Origin: Oribacterium sp. P6A1
GTDB taxonomy: Bacteria > Bacillota > Clostridia > Lachnospirales > Lachnospiraceae
DNA length: 41,962 nucleotides
Reading direction: 5' to 3'
Assembly (NCBI RefSeq): GCF_000702885.1
Contig: NZ_JNKO01000024.1
Location: 1-41,962 of the forward strand
Within the stretch, counting starts at the first letter, position 1. Each line of letters starts with the position of its first letter. Below are positions 6,522 to 13,353 of the stretch, one piece after another. Both the position numbers and the translations under genes were made by a program. Under the pieces are notes generated by a model. The model worked only from the letters and a program-made list of their open reading frames with translations, was not told where the DNA came from and ran no database searches.

Positions 6522-9281
6522 TTGAAAAATCAATTTCTGACAAATTATACAGAAACAACTTTCCTGGACAAAATCAAGGAAAATCTGAGACACTGTAAGG
6601 CTTTTTCATTCTCGGTCAGCTTTATTAAGAAAGCTGGCTTGGTTTTGTTGTACAAAGATATTGAAGCTGCAGTGGAACGTGGCTGTCGGGGAAGAATTAT
6701 TACTTCGACTTATCAGAATTTTACTGATATTGAGTCTCTTAAGAGCTTCTATTCTTTGATGGGGAGATTCCGGAATTTTCAATGCCATCTTGATTATGAA
6801 AGCTTTCACGATACCGGTTATGCAACACTTGGATATCATTCAAAAGGATATCTTTTTGAGTTTGATGACCATAGAGAATTGGTGATAGGATCTTCTAATA
6901 TTACCAGGTATGCACTGATTAAAAATATAGAGTGGGATGTATCTGTAGCAGAGCGTTTCGAGCCAGGTGTATATGATGAGGCATTAAAAGAATTCAATGA
7001 GAAATGGGAAGCAACAGAGCTGCTGGATGCAGAACTTATAAATAAATATGCTACAAAGCTTAATTTTGCCATAGAGCGTTGGGATATGGATTATGATTTG
7101 ACCGCATCTAAGATCAGGCCAAATTATATGCAGAAGAAAGCTTTGAAGGAACTGAACAGATATCGAGCAATGGGAGTGAATCGTGCCCTCACAATAGCTT
7201 CCGCAGGTAGTGGTAAGACATACCTTGCGGCCTTTGACGCGCTTAATTTTAATCCGAAGAGACTTTTGTATATCGTTCATGAGGGATCGATTCTTAAAAA
7301 ATCTTTGGAGACATTTCAGGAAGTGTTTGGAAAGAATGTTTCATATGGTATTTACAGTGGCACTAGTAAAGAGTCCGATGCAGATTTTGTATTTGCAACA
7401 AATATCACCATGTGTAATACATTGGAACTGTTCTCTAAGACTGAATTTGACTACATTATAATCGATGAATGTCATCATGCCACTGCAGAAACATATAAGA
7501 AAATTATAGGGTATTTTGAACCGGAATTTTTGCTTGGACTCACTGCAACGCCTGAACGATTAGATAACCAGGATGTTTTCGAGTTATTTGATCATAACGT
7601 ACCGTATGAACTAAGACTTCGAGATGCCATTGCCAATGATCTGGTTGTACCGTTTAAATATTATGGAATTCGTGACAAGCTTGTGGATTACGGACTTTCC
7701 GGAAATGATGAACGAAGAATGATCGCACAGATGGCAAGAGAGGATCATTGCGATTTTATAGCAGAACAGATAGAAAAGCACCATCCCCAAGGCAAGCTGA
7801 AATGTCTCGCTTTCTGTAGAAATGTTACACATGCTCGTATGATGTGTGAGGCTCTGGGCGAGAGGTATAAAACTGCCTATCTGACCGGAAAGAATGATAT
7901 AGGCGAGCGTGTACGTGCCTACAATGATCTTCAGAATGATGCCAATGATCTGGAAATACTGTTTACGGTTGATATCTTGAATGAAGGTGTAGATATTCCC
8001 GGGGTGAATATGGTCCTGTTTTTAAGGCCTACTGAATCTACAACCATATTTATTCAGCAGTTAGGACGTGGACTTCGAAAGTACATGAATAAGGAATATG
8101 TGACTGTACTTGACTTTATTGGAAATAGTTATAAGAGAAGTGTTCAGATTGCTTTTGCATTAGGATCTTTATCAGAAAATTTTGTCATGGAAAAGCGGCT
8201 GATGGCATCCTTGGTAAAGGATGATTTCACTGCTCTTGGACTTGAAGATTATGGTGTAGAGATACATATTGATGACTTGAGTAAAGAGGAGATTCTTGAG
8301 TATATTGATAAAGAGAATTTTAATGCCATCAAATATCTCAAACAGGATTATTTTAACTTCAAGAAATATATTGGGGCAGAATTCTATCCTCGGCATGTGG
8401 ATTATATCAACAATGATTGTGCGCCTGATCTGATACGGTTTATGAGTGTAAAAACACAGGGAAGAAAGAATTGCAGCTATTATAACTTCCTAAAGGGAAT
8501 TGGTGAGGAGAACCTTCCCATTTTTTCTGATAGGCAGGTAGAGTTTATCAACTATTTATCCGGTTTTTTACCACTTGTTAGGACTCATGAATACCGGATT
8601 GTTAAGCTGTTACTTGGCGGAGAAAAAACTTATCAAGATGTAAAAACATATTTGGAAGAAGTGATTCCGGGCTCAACTCAGATGGAACTTGACCATGCAT
8701 TAACTTATCTTCAGGTAGTTAAACGAGAAGGAGATGTATTACGTCTGGAAGTGTCGATGGATGATCAATTACTAGAATATGTGGAAGACCTTTTGGAATA
8801 CGGCTTGATTCGATATGTAGTTGATGCCGGTGATGAAACCGGATTCAAACTCTGGCAGAATTATCGCATGGATCAGGTTCAGTTAAAGCTTCTAAAAAAT
8901 CCATCAAATAATCAAGTTGGAACTTACTATTATGATGACTTTGTGGTTATTTTTGCTTCACTTAAGAAGGATTTAGATGAAGCGGATAAGCTGAATTATA
9001 AGGATAAGTTTCTGCAGCCGGATTTGTTCCAGTGGGAATCAATGACAAATCTTCCTCAGTCTCATCTGGAGAAATTAATAAAGAGTAGTTTTACGCATGT
9101 GTTTATTCGAAAGGTGTCTGCGGAAAATGGATTAGTATTGCCCTTTACTTATGTCGGAAAGGGTAAGCTTCAGAATCCTCGGAAGACAGAGGGCGGTAAT
9201 GGAACCTATCTTTTTGATATCCATATGGAGAATGCTCTTCCGGAATATCTGCAATACGATTTTGGGTTAACAAAGGAATGA
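6522..9281 (+). CDS. PLD-nuclease / SF2 helicase / DUF3427 protein
   Basis: About 920 residues in three parts. Residues 1-190 form a phospholipase D-like nuclease with one HKD-type motif (H106-x-K108, G123-S-S-N126). Residues about 205-570 form a superfamily 2 helicase: Walker A AGSGKT (K232), DECH box (315-318), LTATPER motif III, and QQLGRGLR motif VI. The rest matches DUF3427. Proteins of this architecture act on DNA ends or branched DNA and are frequent in defence neighbourhoods. TTG 6522 is preferred because GGAGG at 6509-6513 lies 8 bases upstream; ATGs at 6507 and 6465 lack one. A MutT-like gene follows 69 bases later. Confidence 0.85.
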   Translation: MKNQFLTNYTETTFLDKIKENLRHCKAFSFSVSFIKKAGLVLLYKDIEAAVERGCRGRIITSTYQNFTDIESLKSFYSLMGRFRNFQCHLDYESFHDTGYATLGYHSKGYLFEFDDHRELVIGSSNITRYALIKNIEWDVSVAERFEPGVYDEALKEFNEKWEATELLDAELINKYATKLNFAIERWDMDYDLTASKIRPNYMQKKALKELNRYRAMGVNRALTIASAGSGKTYLAAFDALNFNPKRLLYIVHEGSILKKSLETFQEVFGKNVSYGIYSGTSKESDADFVFATNITMCNTLELFSKTEFDYIIIDECHHATAETYKKIIGYFEPEFLLGLTATPERLDNQDVFELFDHNVPYELRLRDAIANDLVVPFKYYGIRDKLVDYGLSGNDERRMIAQMAREDHCDFIAEQIEKHHPQGKLKCLAFCRNVTHARMMCEALGERYKTAYLTGKNDIGERVRAYNDLQNDANDLEILFTVDILNEGVDIPGVNMVLFLRPTESTTIFIQQLGRGLRKYMNKEYVTVLDFIGNSYKRSVQIAFALGSLSENFVMEKRLMASLVKDDFTALGLEDYGVEIHIDDLSKEEILEYIDKENFNAIKYLKQDYFNFKKYIGAEFYPRHVDYINNDCAPDLIRFMSVKTQGRKNCSYYNFLKGIGEENLPIFSDRQVEFINYLSGFLPLVRTHEYRIVKLLLGGEKTYQDVKTYLEEVIPGSTQMELDHALTYLQVVKREGDVLRLEVSMDDQLLEYVEDLLEYGLIRYVVDAGDETGFKLWQNYRMDQVQLKLLKNPSNNQVGTYYYDDFVVIFASLKKDLDEADKLNYKDKFLQPDLFQWESMTNLPQSHLEKLIKSSFTHVFIRKVSAENGLVLPFTYVGKGKLQNPRKTEGGNGTYLFDIHMENALPEYLQYDFGLTKE

Positions 9282-9350
9282 TAGTGTGAAAAAACAGATT
9301 TTTATCACTATTTGTGCTGCCGGCAAAAGACGGCGGAATGGAGACCAACT

Positions 9351-9746
9351 ATGAAAATAGTTCGAGTAGTGGCTGCTGTGATAGTGTCTGAGGGCAAAGT
9401 ATTTGCAACACAGCGGGGTTATGGGGAATTTAAAGATGGCTGGGAATTTCCGGGAGGAAAGATCGAAACAGGTGAAACACCGGAGGCGGCATTAGCTCGT
9501 GAAATCAAGGAGGAACTTGATACTGAAATCAATGTGGAGGACTTCATAGAGACTATAGAGTATGATTATCCGACTTTTCATCTGTCCATGGATTGTTTTT
9601 TGTGCAGCATAAAGAAGGGTAAGCTGACATTAAAGGAGCATGAGGCGGCGAAGTGGCTTGATTTGCAAACAATAGACAGTGTAGAGTGGCTTCCAGCGGA
9701 TGTGACTTTGATTGATAAAATCAAAAGCAGGCTTAACACAAGGTGA
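9351..9746 (+). CDS. MutT-type Nudix (d)NTP pyrophosphohydrolase
   Basis: 131 residues with a complete Nudix box: G36, E42, then R50-E51 and E54-E55 in the order GX5EX7REUXEE. The short sequence (VVAAVIVSEGKVFATQRGYG...GWEFPGG) is that of (deoxy)nucleoside triphosphate pyrophosphohydrolases such as 8-oxo-dGTPase and CTP pyrophosphohydrolase; substrate not determined. ATG 9351 follows GGAG with normal spacing. An in-frame upstream ATG at 9312 has no ribosome binding site. It sits directly behind the PLD-helicase gene and probably forms a two-gene unit with it. Confidence 0.85.
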   Translation: MKIVRVVAAVIVSEGKVFATQRGYGEFKDGWEFPGGKIETGETPEAALAREIKEELDTEINVEDFIETIEYDYPTFHLSMDCFLCSIKKGKLTLKEHEAAKWLDLQTIDSVEWLPADVTLIDKIKSRLNTR

Positions 9747-9785
9747 ATACATAATTATTAGATAATAAAAGAAGATCCTGAAGAA

Positions 9786-9896
9786 ATGGGTATAAAAATG
9801 GCAAGCCTGGTTCAGTTTCTGCGAAATAAACCTGAATTTGAACAGAAAGCTTTTATCGAGCAGATCAGGTTTAAGGGATTGGACAGCATAGTGTAA
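9786..9896 (+). CDS. 36-codon ORF, possible gene remnant
   Basis: ATG 9786 opens a 36-codon frame (MGIKMASLVQFLRNKP...) with coding-like composition, and the frame is open for about 12 codons further upstream. No good ribosome binding site is visible. It may be the C-terminal remnant of a lost gene rather than a functional peptide. It is followed by a strong terminator at 9931. Confidence 0.3.
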   Translation: MGIKMASLVQFLRNKPEFEQKAFIEQIRFKGLDSIV

Positions 9897-9930
9897 GCTC
9901 TGATAAAAACAGTTTGAAAATGTTAAAAAT

Positions 9931-9955
9931 GCTGGCTAATTAAGCTAGCGTTTTT
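9931..9955 (+). terminator. Rho-independent terminator
   Basis: GCTGGCT (9931-9937) pairs with AGCTAGC (9943-9949), one G-T pair, with a 5-base loop, followed by GTTTTT. It closes the MutT transcription unit and marks the left edge of the duplicated segment. A weaker hairpin plus TTTTT occupies the same place before the right copy (38331-38353). Confidence 0.75.
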
Positions 9956-10174
9956 AAGGGACACCTCATCGTGTAATGTATAGTCAGAAGCAAAGATACA
10001 ATCAGGAAAGAACCTGATAGGAAATGGCATACAGGATGCGGGGAGGTGTTTTGTGTCTAAAATGAATTTTGGGACTATGAGAAGAAGATTTGTTTTCTGG
10101 ATTCAACGGAGGAAGAGAATCCTTGAAAAAAGTGCGGGCAATGCTGCCTCACATGTCGATTCTTTGATGAGTGT
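9951..10174 (+). repeat. 222-bp direct repeat, left copy
   Basis: From TTTTTAA at 9951 to GATGAGTGT at 10174 the sequence matches 38349-38570 in the same orientation, with only scattered substitutions and a few small indels by eye. It contains a foldable leader and a small Cys-rich ORF. The two copies bracket the 28-kb island of defence and mobile genes. Confidence 0.9.
9961..10049 (+). ncRNA. Candidate structured leader RNA, left copy
   Basis: ACACCTC (9961-9967) pairs with GAGGTGT (10043-10049), TCGTGT (9969-9974) with ATGCGG (10036-10041, several wobbles), TGTAT (9977-9981) with ATACA (10029-10033), and ATCAGG (10001-10006) with CCTGAT (10013-10018). The outer stem buries the Shine-Dalgarno GGGGAGG of the following small ORF. 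The same pairings are possible in the right copy. No known riboswitch class was recognised. Confidence 0.5.
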
Positions 10175-10256
10175 TATTGATTTACACTTAAAACTGACCC
10201 GGGGTCAATTTTACTTGACAATCAACAGCGGAAACGGCAGAAAGGCAAGGAGGTAA
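10053..10256 (+). pseudogene. Frameshifted copy of the small Cys-rich gene
   Basis: It starts at GTG 10053 (GGGGAGG 6 bases upstream) or ATG 10062 and encodes the same first 20-odd residues as the intact copy at 38457 (MNFGTMRRRFVFWI...). The run of A at 10126-10131 has six bases instead of the seven at 38521-38527. The frame shifts exactly before the Cys cluster, and the ORF then reads through unrelated sequence to 10256. The Cys-rich domain is therefore lost, and this copy is probably non-functional. Confidence 0.7.
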
Positions 10257-10279
10257 TAGCGATGGCTGTAAAACCATAG
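10172..10279 (+). mobile_element. Possible IS21-type insertion sequence end remnant
   Basis: Right after the duplicated segment, the string TTTACACTTAAAACTGACCC followed by GGGTCA and TTGACAATCAACA resembles the ends of IS21-family elements. It is followed by AAGGAGG (10247-10253) and an ATG at 10262 placed like the istA start, but that frame stops after five codons where the palindromic repeat at 10271 begins. This reading is from memory of the family and needs a search. Confidence 0.35.
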
Positions 10280-10317
10280 GTGCCTGTCACTGTGAACAAA
10301 AGTTCACAGGCACCTAT
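10271..10317 (+). repeat. Palindromic element, also found in part at 35293
   Basis: ATAGGTGCCTGT (10276-10287) is perfectly repeated in inverse at 10306-10317, giving a 12-bp stem with an 18-base loop. The 19 bases AAACCATAGGTGCCTGTCA (10271-10289) recur at 35293-35311, where a group II intron begins. It could be a terminator or a dispersed palindromic repeat. Confidence 0.65.
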
Positions 10318-10340
10318 TTAGATAAAGGTTTACACTTTAG

Positions 10341-10568
10341 TCACAAGGTGAAGAGAAGGTCTTAGAAGAGAAGGTTGCTGTTGATGAGAACATAGTATGG
10401 AGAGACTTCTATATTGGCTCAGGAAATGTATTCATAGGAACAACAAATTCTGTAAACACTTCTGTGTCACTTGCGAGTTTTATGAAATCTTCAAGAGAGA
10501 TGGAAGCCTGGATTGAAAGAGAGGTAGCGTTATGTTTTTTGGAAAGAAAGATAAGGATGTCAGATTAA
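10341..10568 (+). pseudogene. Open frame without a start, probable gene remnant
   Basis: A 75-codon open frame follows a TAG at 10338-10340. Its translation looks coding-like (DENIVWRDFYIGSGNVFIG, then SFMKSSREMEAWIEREVAL). There is no start codon with a ribosome binding site, and its end overlaps the small ORF at 10532. It is best read as the tail of a gene cut by the rearrangements between 10174 and 10340. Family not recognised. Confidence 0.3.
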
Positions 10569-10717
10569 CAGATAAGCAGTACAAGGATCTTACAAGCAAC
10601 ATGAGCAAAAAGGAGCGAAGAGAATTTGAACGTCGCCAGGAAGAGCTAAGAAGGGAAAGAGAAGAAGATAGGCTGCTCGGATGGCTGGAATTTGAAGATG
10701 AATTGGATAATATGTGA
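10532..10717 (+). CDS. Small charged coiled-coil protein
   Basis: 61 residues, extremely rich in Lys, Arg, Glu and Asp (KKERREFERRQEELRREREE), predicted to be one long helix. GAGAGG lies 8 bases before ATG 10532. The family is not recognised. It sits between the remnant ORF and the promoter of the methyltransferase-like gene, and may be either a real microprotein or part of the decayed region. Confidence 0.4.
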   Translation: MFFGKKDKDVRLTDKQYKDLTSNMSKKERREFERRQEELRREREEDRLLGWLEFEDELDNM

Positions 10718-10851
10718 TGATTGGCTCTGGATGAGACCAATTGTAAAAGCATTTGAGATTGTAAATTGAACAATAAGGAGCAGTTCTGTGAATTAGTAAA
10801 AGTCATGGGCTGTCTGCTTTTGCTTTGCATAGTAGATAATTTGTACATTTA

Positions 10852-10962
10852 TTGAGATGATTAAGCGATATGGTTATTAAAAACCAAAATTTGGTTATTG
10901 ACAACCAAAGAATCTGGAGATATATTTTATTCACCAGATAACAATATGGTTATAAATAACCA
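10852..10962 (+). promoter_or_regulatory. Promoter with three palindromic operators
   Basis: TTGAGA (10852-10857) and TATTAA (10875-10880) are separated by exactly 17 bases. Three related palindromes of the form TGGTTAT...AACCA follow: 10871-10886 (overlapping the -10), 10891-10908 (TTGGTTATTGACAACCAA, just after the start point) and 10947-10962 (touching the AAGGAG ribosome binding site). The first two are centred 21 bases apart, two helical turns. This layout fits repression of the gene at 10976 by a dimeric regulator. Confidence 0.7.
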
Positions 10963-10975
10963 AAGGAGAAAGCCC

Positions 10976-12697
10976 ATGTTAGATAGAAACGAAATTAGAA
11001 AGATTGATGATAAGGTTGTAAGTGAGATTAGCTGGAAGATAGCAAATTTTATAAGAGGGATGGCACCAGTAGATTCAAAGCTGAATTTTGTTCTTGTGTA
11101 CCTTGCATACATTGCAGTGACAAACGAGATTGATAATATTGATGATCTGCTTTTTTTTATTGAGGATAAGATTTCAGAACAGAGAGTAATGTTTGCAAAG
11201 GAAATTGCTAGAGAAAATATAGAGGTAGCAATTCAGCTCTCAAAAGTTTTTTCAGAAAAAGATCTGCTTGCATATTTGTTTGAATTTCCAAGAGAAGGGG
11301 CTGGAAGATTTGGCGGAGAATATGGAACTCCAGAATCTCTTTCAAGGCTTGCGCTTAGGATTTTGGATATTAAAGATAATGAGAAAGTTGCAGATTTTGG
11401 AAGTGGTGCCGGTGATTTTATTACACTTGCTACAGAAGGACGTGAAAGCAATCTATTCTATGGAATAGAGCTTAATACTTATTCTCATGAGATATCAAAG
11501 ATAAGAGCAGAACTTTTCGCTGATAATACAGAGCTTGAACTTGGCGATATGTTTGCGGTTTCAATGGATAGAAAATTTGATAAGATTTTTTCCAATTATC
11601 CATTTGGAATGAGGCTTATTCATCTGCAGACTGGTTCGGATTACATTGATGATCTTCATAAGAGGATGCCTGAAATTAAGAGAGCAACATCATCTGATTG
11701 GATTTTCAATTCTCTCATTTTTGATCATCTTACTGATTCCGGTAAAGCAGTTGCTATTATGACTAATGGAAGTACATGGAATAGCATTGATCAGAAAATC
11801 CGTGAATATTTTATCAGAAATGGATATGTTGAATCAGTTATTTCTCTTCCTGCAAAGCTATTTGAGTTTACAAATATTCCTACAACTATGCTTGTTCTTA
11901 GCAGAGGCAATAAGGAAGTAAGGCTTGTTGATGCTACATCTTTATGTGAGCAGGGAAGAAGACAGAATATCATCACTGACGAAAATATTGAGCACATCAT
12001 CAGTCTCTTAAAAAATGATGGGGAAGAGACAATTACTGTAAATTTGAAGACCCTACAGGATAATGAATTTGTGCTTAACCCATCAAGATATCTTGAAAAG
12101 ACAGTTGAGATTGAAGATGGTGTAGAACTTGGTAGCTTGATGAAGCGTATCACCAGAGGTGCGCCTCTTAAGGCAAGTGAGCTTGATGAAATGGTTTCAG
12201 AAGAACCAACAGATACTCAGTATCTTATGCTCGCCAATATTCAGAATGGAATGATTTCTGAGGACTTACCATACCTTAAAGAGATGGATTCAAAGCTTGA
12301 TAAATATTGCATTGGAAATAGAAATCTTCTGCTTTCAAAGAATGGTGCACCATTCAAGGTTGCAGTTGCTGAGGTTGAGGAAGGAAGAAAGATTTTAGGA
12401 AATGGTAATCTTTTTATCATCGAGCTGGATGAAGAAAAGGTTAATCCATATTTTATCAAGGCATTTTTCGATAGCGAAGTTGGAGCTGCTGTTCTTAAGT
12501 CAATTGTTGTAGGTGCAACAATTCCGAATATCTCAGCTGAGTCACTTAAGAAGCTGATTGTTCCATTGCCATCAATGGAAAAGCAAAATGAAATTGCAAA
12601 TCTGTACCAGGCAAAGCAGGACGAAATAAAAGTGTTGCAGCTTAAGATTCAGAAAGCACAGAATGATTTGCGAGGTATCTTCGGGGAGGTGAAGTGA
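10976..12697 (+). CDS. HsdM-like N6-adenine methyltransferase fused to an HsdS-like target domain
   Basis: 573 residues. The first 100 are a helical HsdM_N-like region. Next comes a gamma-class methyltransferase fold with SAM motif D140-F-G-S-G-A-G (VADFGSGAGDF) and a catalytic motif reading N207-Y-P-F210. The usual motif is NPPF or NPPY; the first Pro is replaced by Tyr. From about residue 400 a specificity-type domain follows and ends in a coiled coil (NEIANLYQAKQDEIKVLQLK), as in HsdS. ATG 10976 has AAGGAG 8 bases upstream; an upstream in-frame start at 10898 lies within the operators. Either a solitary methylase or a non-catalytic DNA-binding relative is possible. The next gene starts one base after its stop. 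Confidence 0.75.
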   Translation: MLDRNEIRKIDDKVVSEISWKIANFIRGMAPVDSKLNFVLVYLAYIAVTNEIDNIDDLLFFIEDKISEQRVMFAKEIARENIEVAIQLSKVFSEKDLLAYLFEFPREGAGRFGGEYGTPESLSRLALRILDIKDNEKVADFGSGAGDFITLATEGRESNLFYGIELNTYSHEISKIRAELFADNTELELGDMFAVSMDRKFDKIFSNYPFGMRLIHLQTGSDYIDDLHKRMPEIKRATSSDWIFNSLIFDHLTDSGKAVAIMTNGSTWNSIDQKIREYFIRNGYVESVISLPAKLFEFTNIPTTMLVLSRGNKEVRLVDATSLCEQGRRQNIITDENIEHIISLLKNDGEETITVNLKTLQDNEFVLNPSRYLEKTVEIEDGVELGSLMKRITRGAPLKASELDEMVSEEPTDTQYLMLANIQNGMISEDLPYLKEMDSKLDKYCIGNRNLLLSKNGAPFKVAVAEVEEGRKILGNGNLFIIELDEEKVNPYFIKAFFDSEVGAAVLKSIVVGATIPNISAESLKKLIVPLPSMEKQNEIANLYQAKQDEIKVLQLKIQKAQNDLRGIFGEVK

Positions 12698-12698
12698 T

Positions 12699-13226
12699 AT
12701 GTTGTCTATTGAGGAATTATCAGAGCTTGAAGACGCTATCATGGAAGTTTTGCCCGACAAGATAACACAGATTTTATCGAGAGCCAATAGAAGTGGTCAG
12801 CTTGAAGAATTATTGAAGCTCTTGGGACTATCAGATCTTCATGGCGGAGAAAATCAATTTGAAACATATAAGGATGGCAAAATTGTTGTAGTTGGTGGCA
12901 CTGAAGTCAAGGAAGAAGTTCTGGCATCTATTGGTAAACAGCTTGGTATAGATAAAAAGCGTTTTGAGTTCTGCTTGGATTATGAAGATGCTCAAAAATA
13001 TGATTTCAGAAAAATGCAGTATGCTCCGCAGTATCGTGTTGTTCTATTTGGTCCTACACCACATAGTGGACATGGTAAAGGAGACAGCGGAAGTATTATT
13101 GCAGAGATTGAAAAGTCAGAAGCTTATCCAAGAGTTGAAAGATTAGTGAGTGGACAGGATCTTAAAATTACAAAAACCAACTTCAGAGATATGCTTCAAA
13201 AGCTGATTGACGAAGACTATATATGA
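12699..13226 (+). CDS. Unknown partner of the methyltransferase-like protein
   Basis: 175 residues. GGGGAGG at 12683-12689 supports ATG 12699, and the gene is tightly coupled to the preceding one. The N-terminal 45 residues are helical (IEELSELEDAIMEVLPDKI). The remainder is an alpha/beta domain with VVVGGTEVKEEVL, YRVVLFGPTPHS-GHGKGDSGS and a C-terminal helix. The Gly/Ser/His-rich loop recalls a phosphate- or nucleotide-binding turn, but it is not a Walker A motif. I do not recognise the family. Its constant position suggests it acts with the methyltransferase-like protein. Confidence 0.65.
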   Translation: MLSIEELSELEDAIMEVLPDKITQILSRANRSGQLEELLKLLGLSDLHGGENQFETYKDGKIVVVGGTEVKEEVLASIGKQLGIDKKRFEFCLDYEDAQKYDFRKMQYAPQYRVVLFGPTPHSGHGKGDSGSIIAEIEKSEAYPRVERLVSGQDLKITKTNFRDMLQKLIDEDYI

Positions 13227-13276
13227 TATACGGATAGCAGTTGTTATTTGAAAAAGAAAAATTGATAATCTTTGAG

Positions 13277-13318
13277 GATAGTCCATCATATTGCACAATA
13301 GATAGACTATCATATTAT
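13277..13318 (+). promoter_or_regulatory. Candidate hsdR promoter with inverted repeat
   Basis: TTGCAC (13291-13296) and TATTAT (13313-13318) are 16 bases apart, 36 bases before the hsdR start. GATAGTC (13277-13283) and GACTATC (13305-13311) form a 7-base inverted repeat that encloses the -35 element, a possible operator. Confidence 0.4.
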
Positions 13319-13353
13319 TGATGAAATTGTCTTGTGCCTTTGGAGGTGTCGAT

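Noticed and set aside
9951-10174. Classical integrase attachment site
   Set aside because: The 222-bp repeat is far longer than a usual core site, no tRNA gene is adjacent, and the only tyrosine recombinase sits within the hsdS cassettes, so an att role is unproven; recorded as a repeat only.
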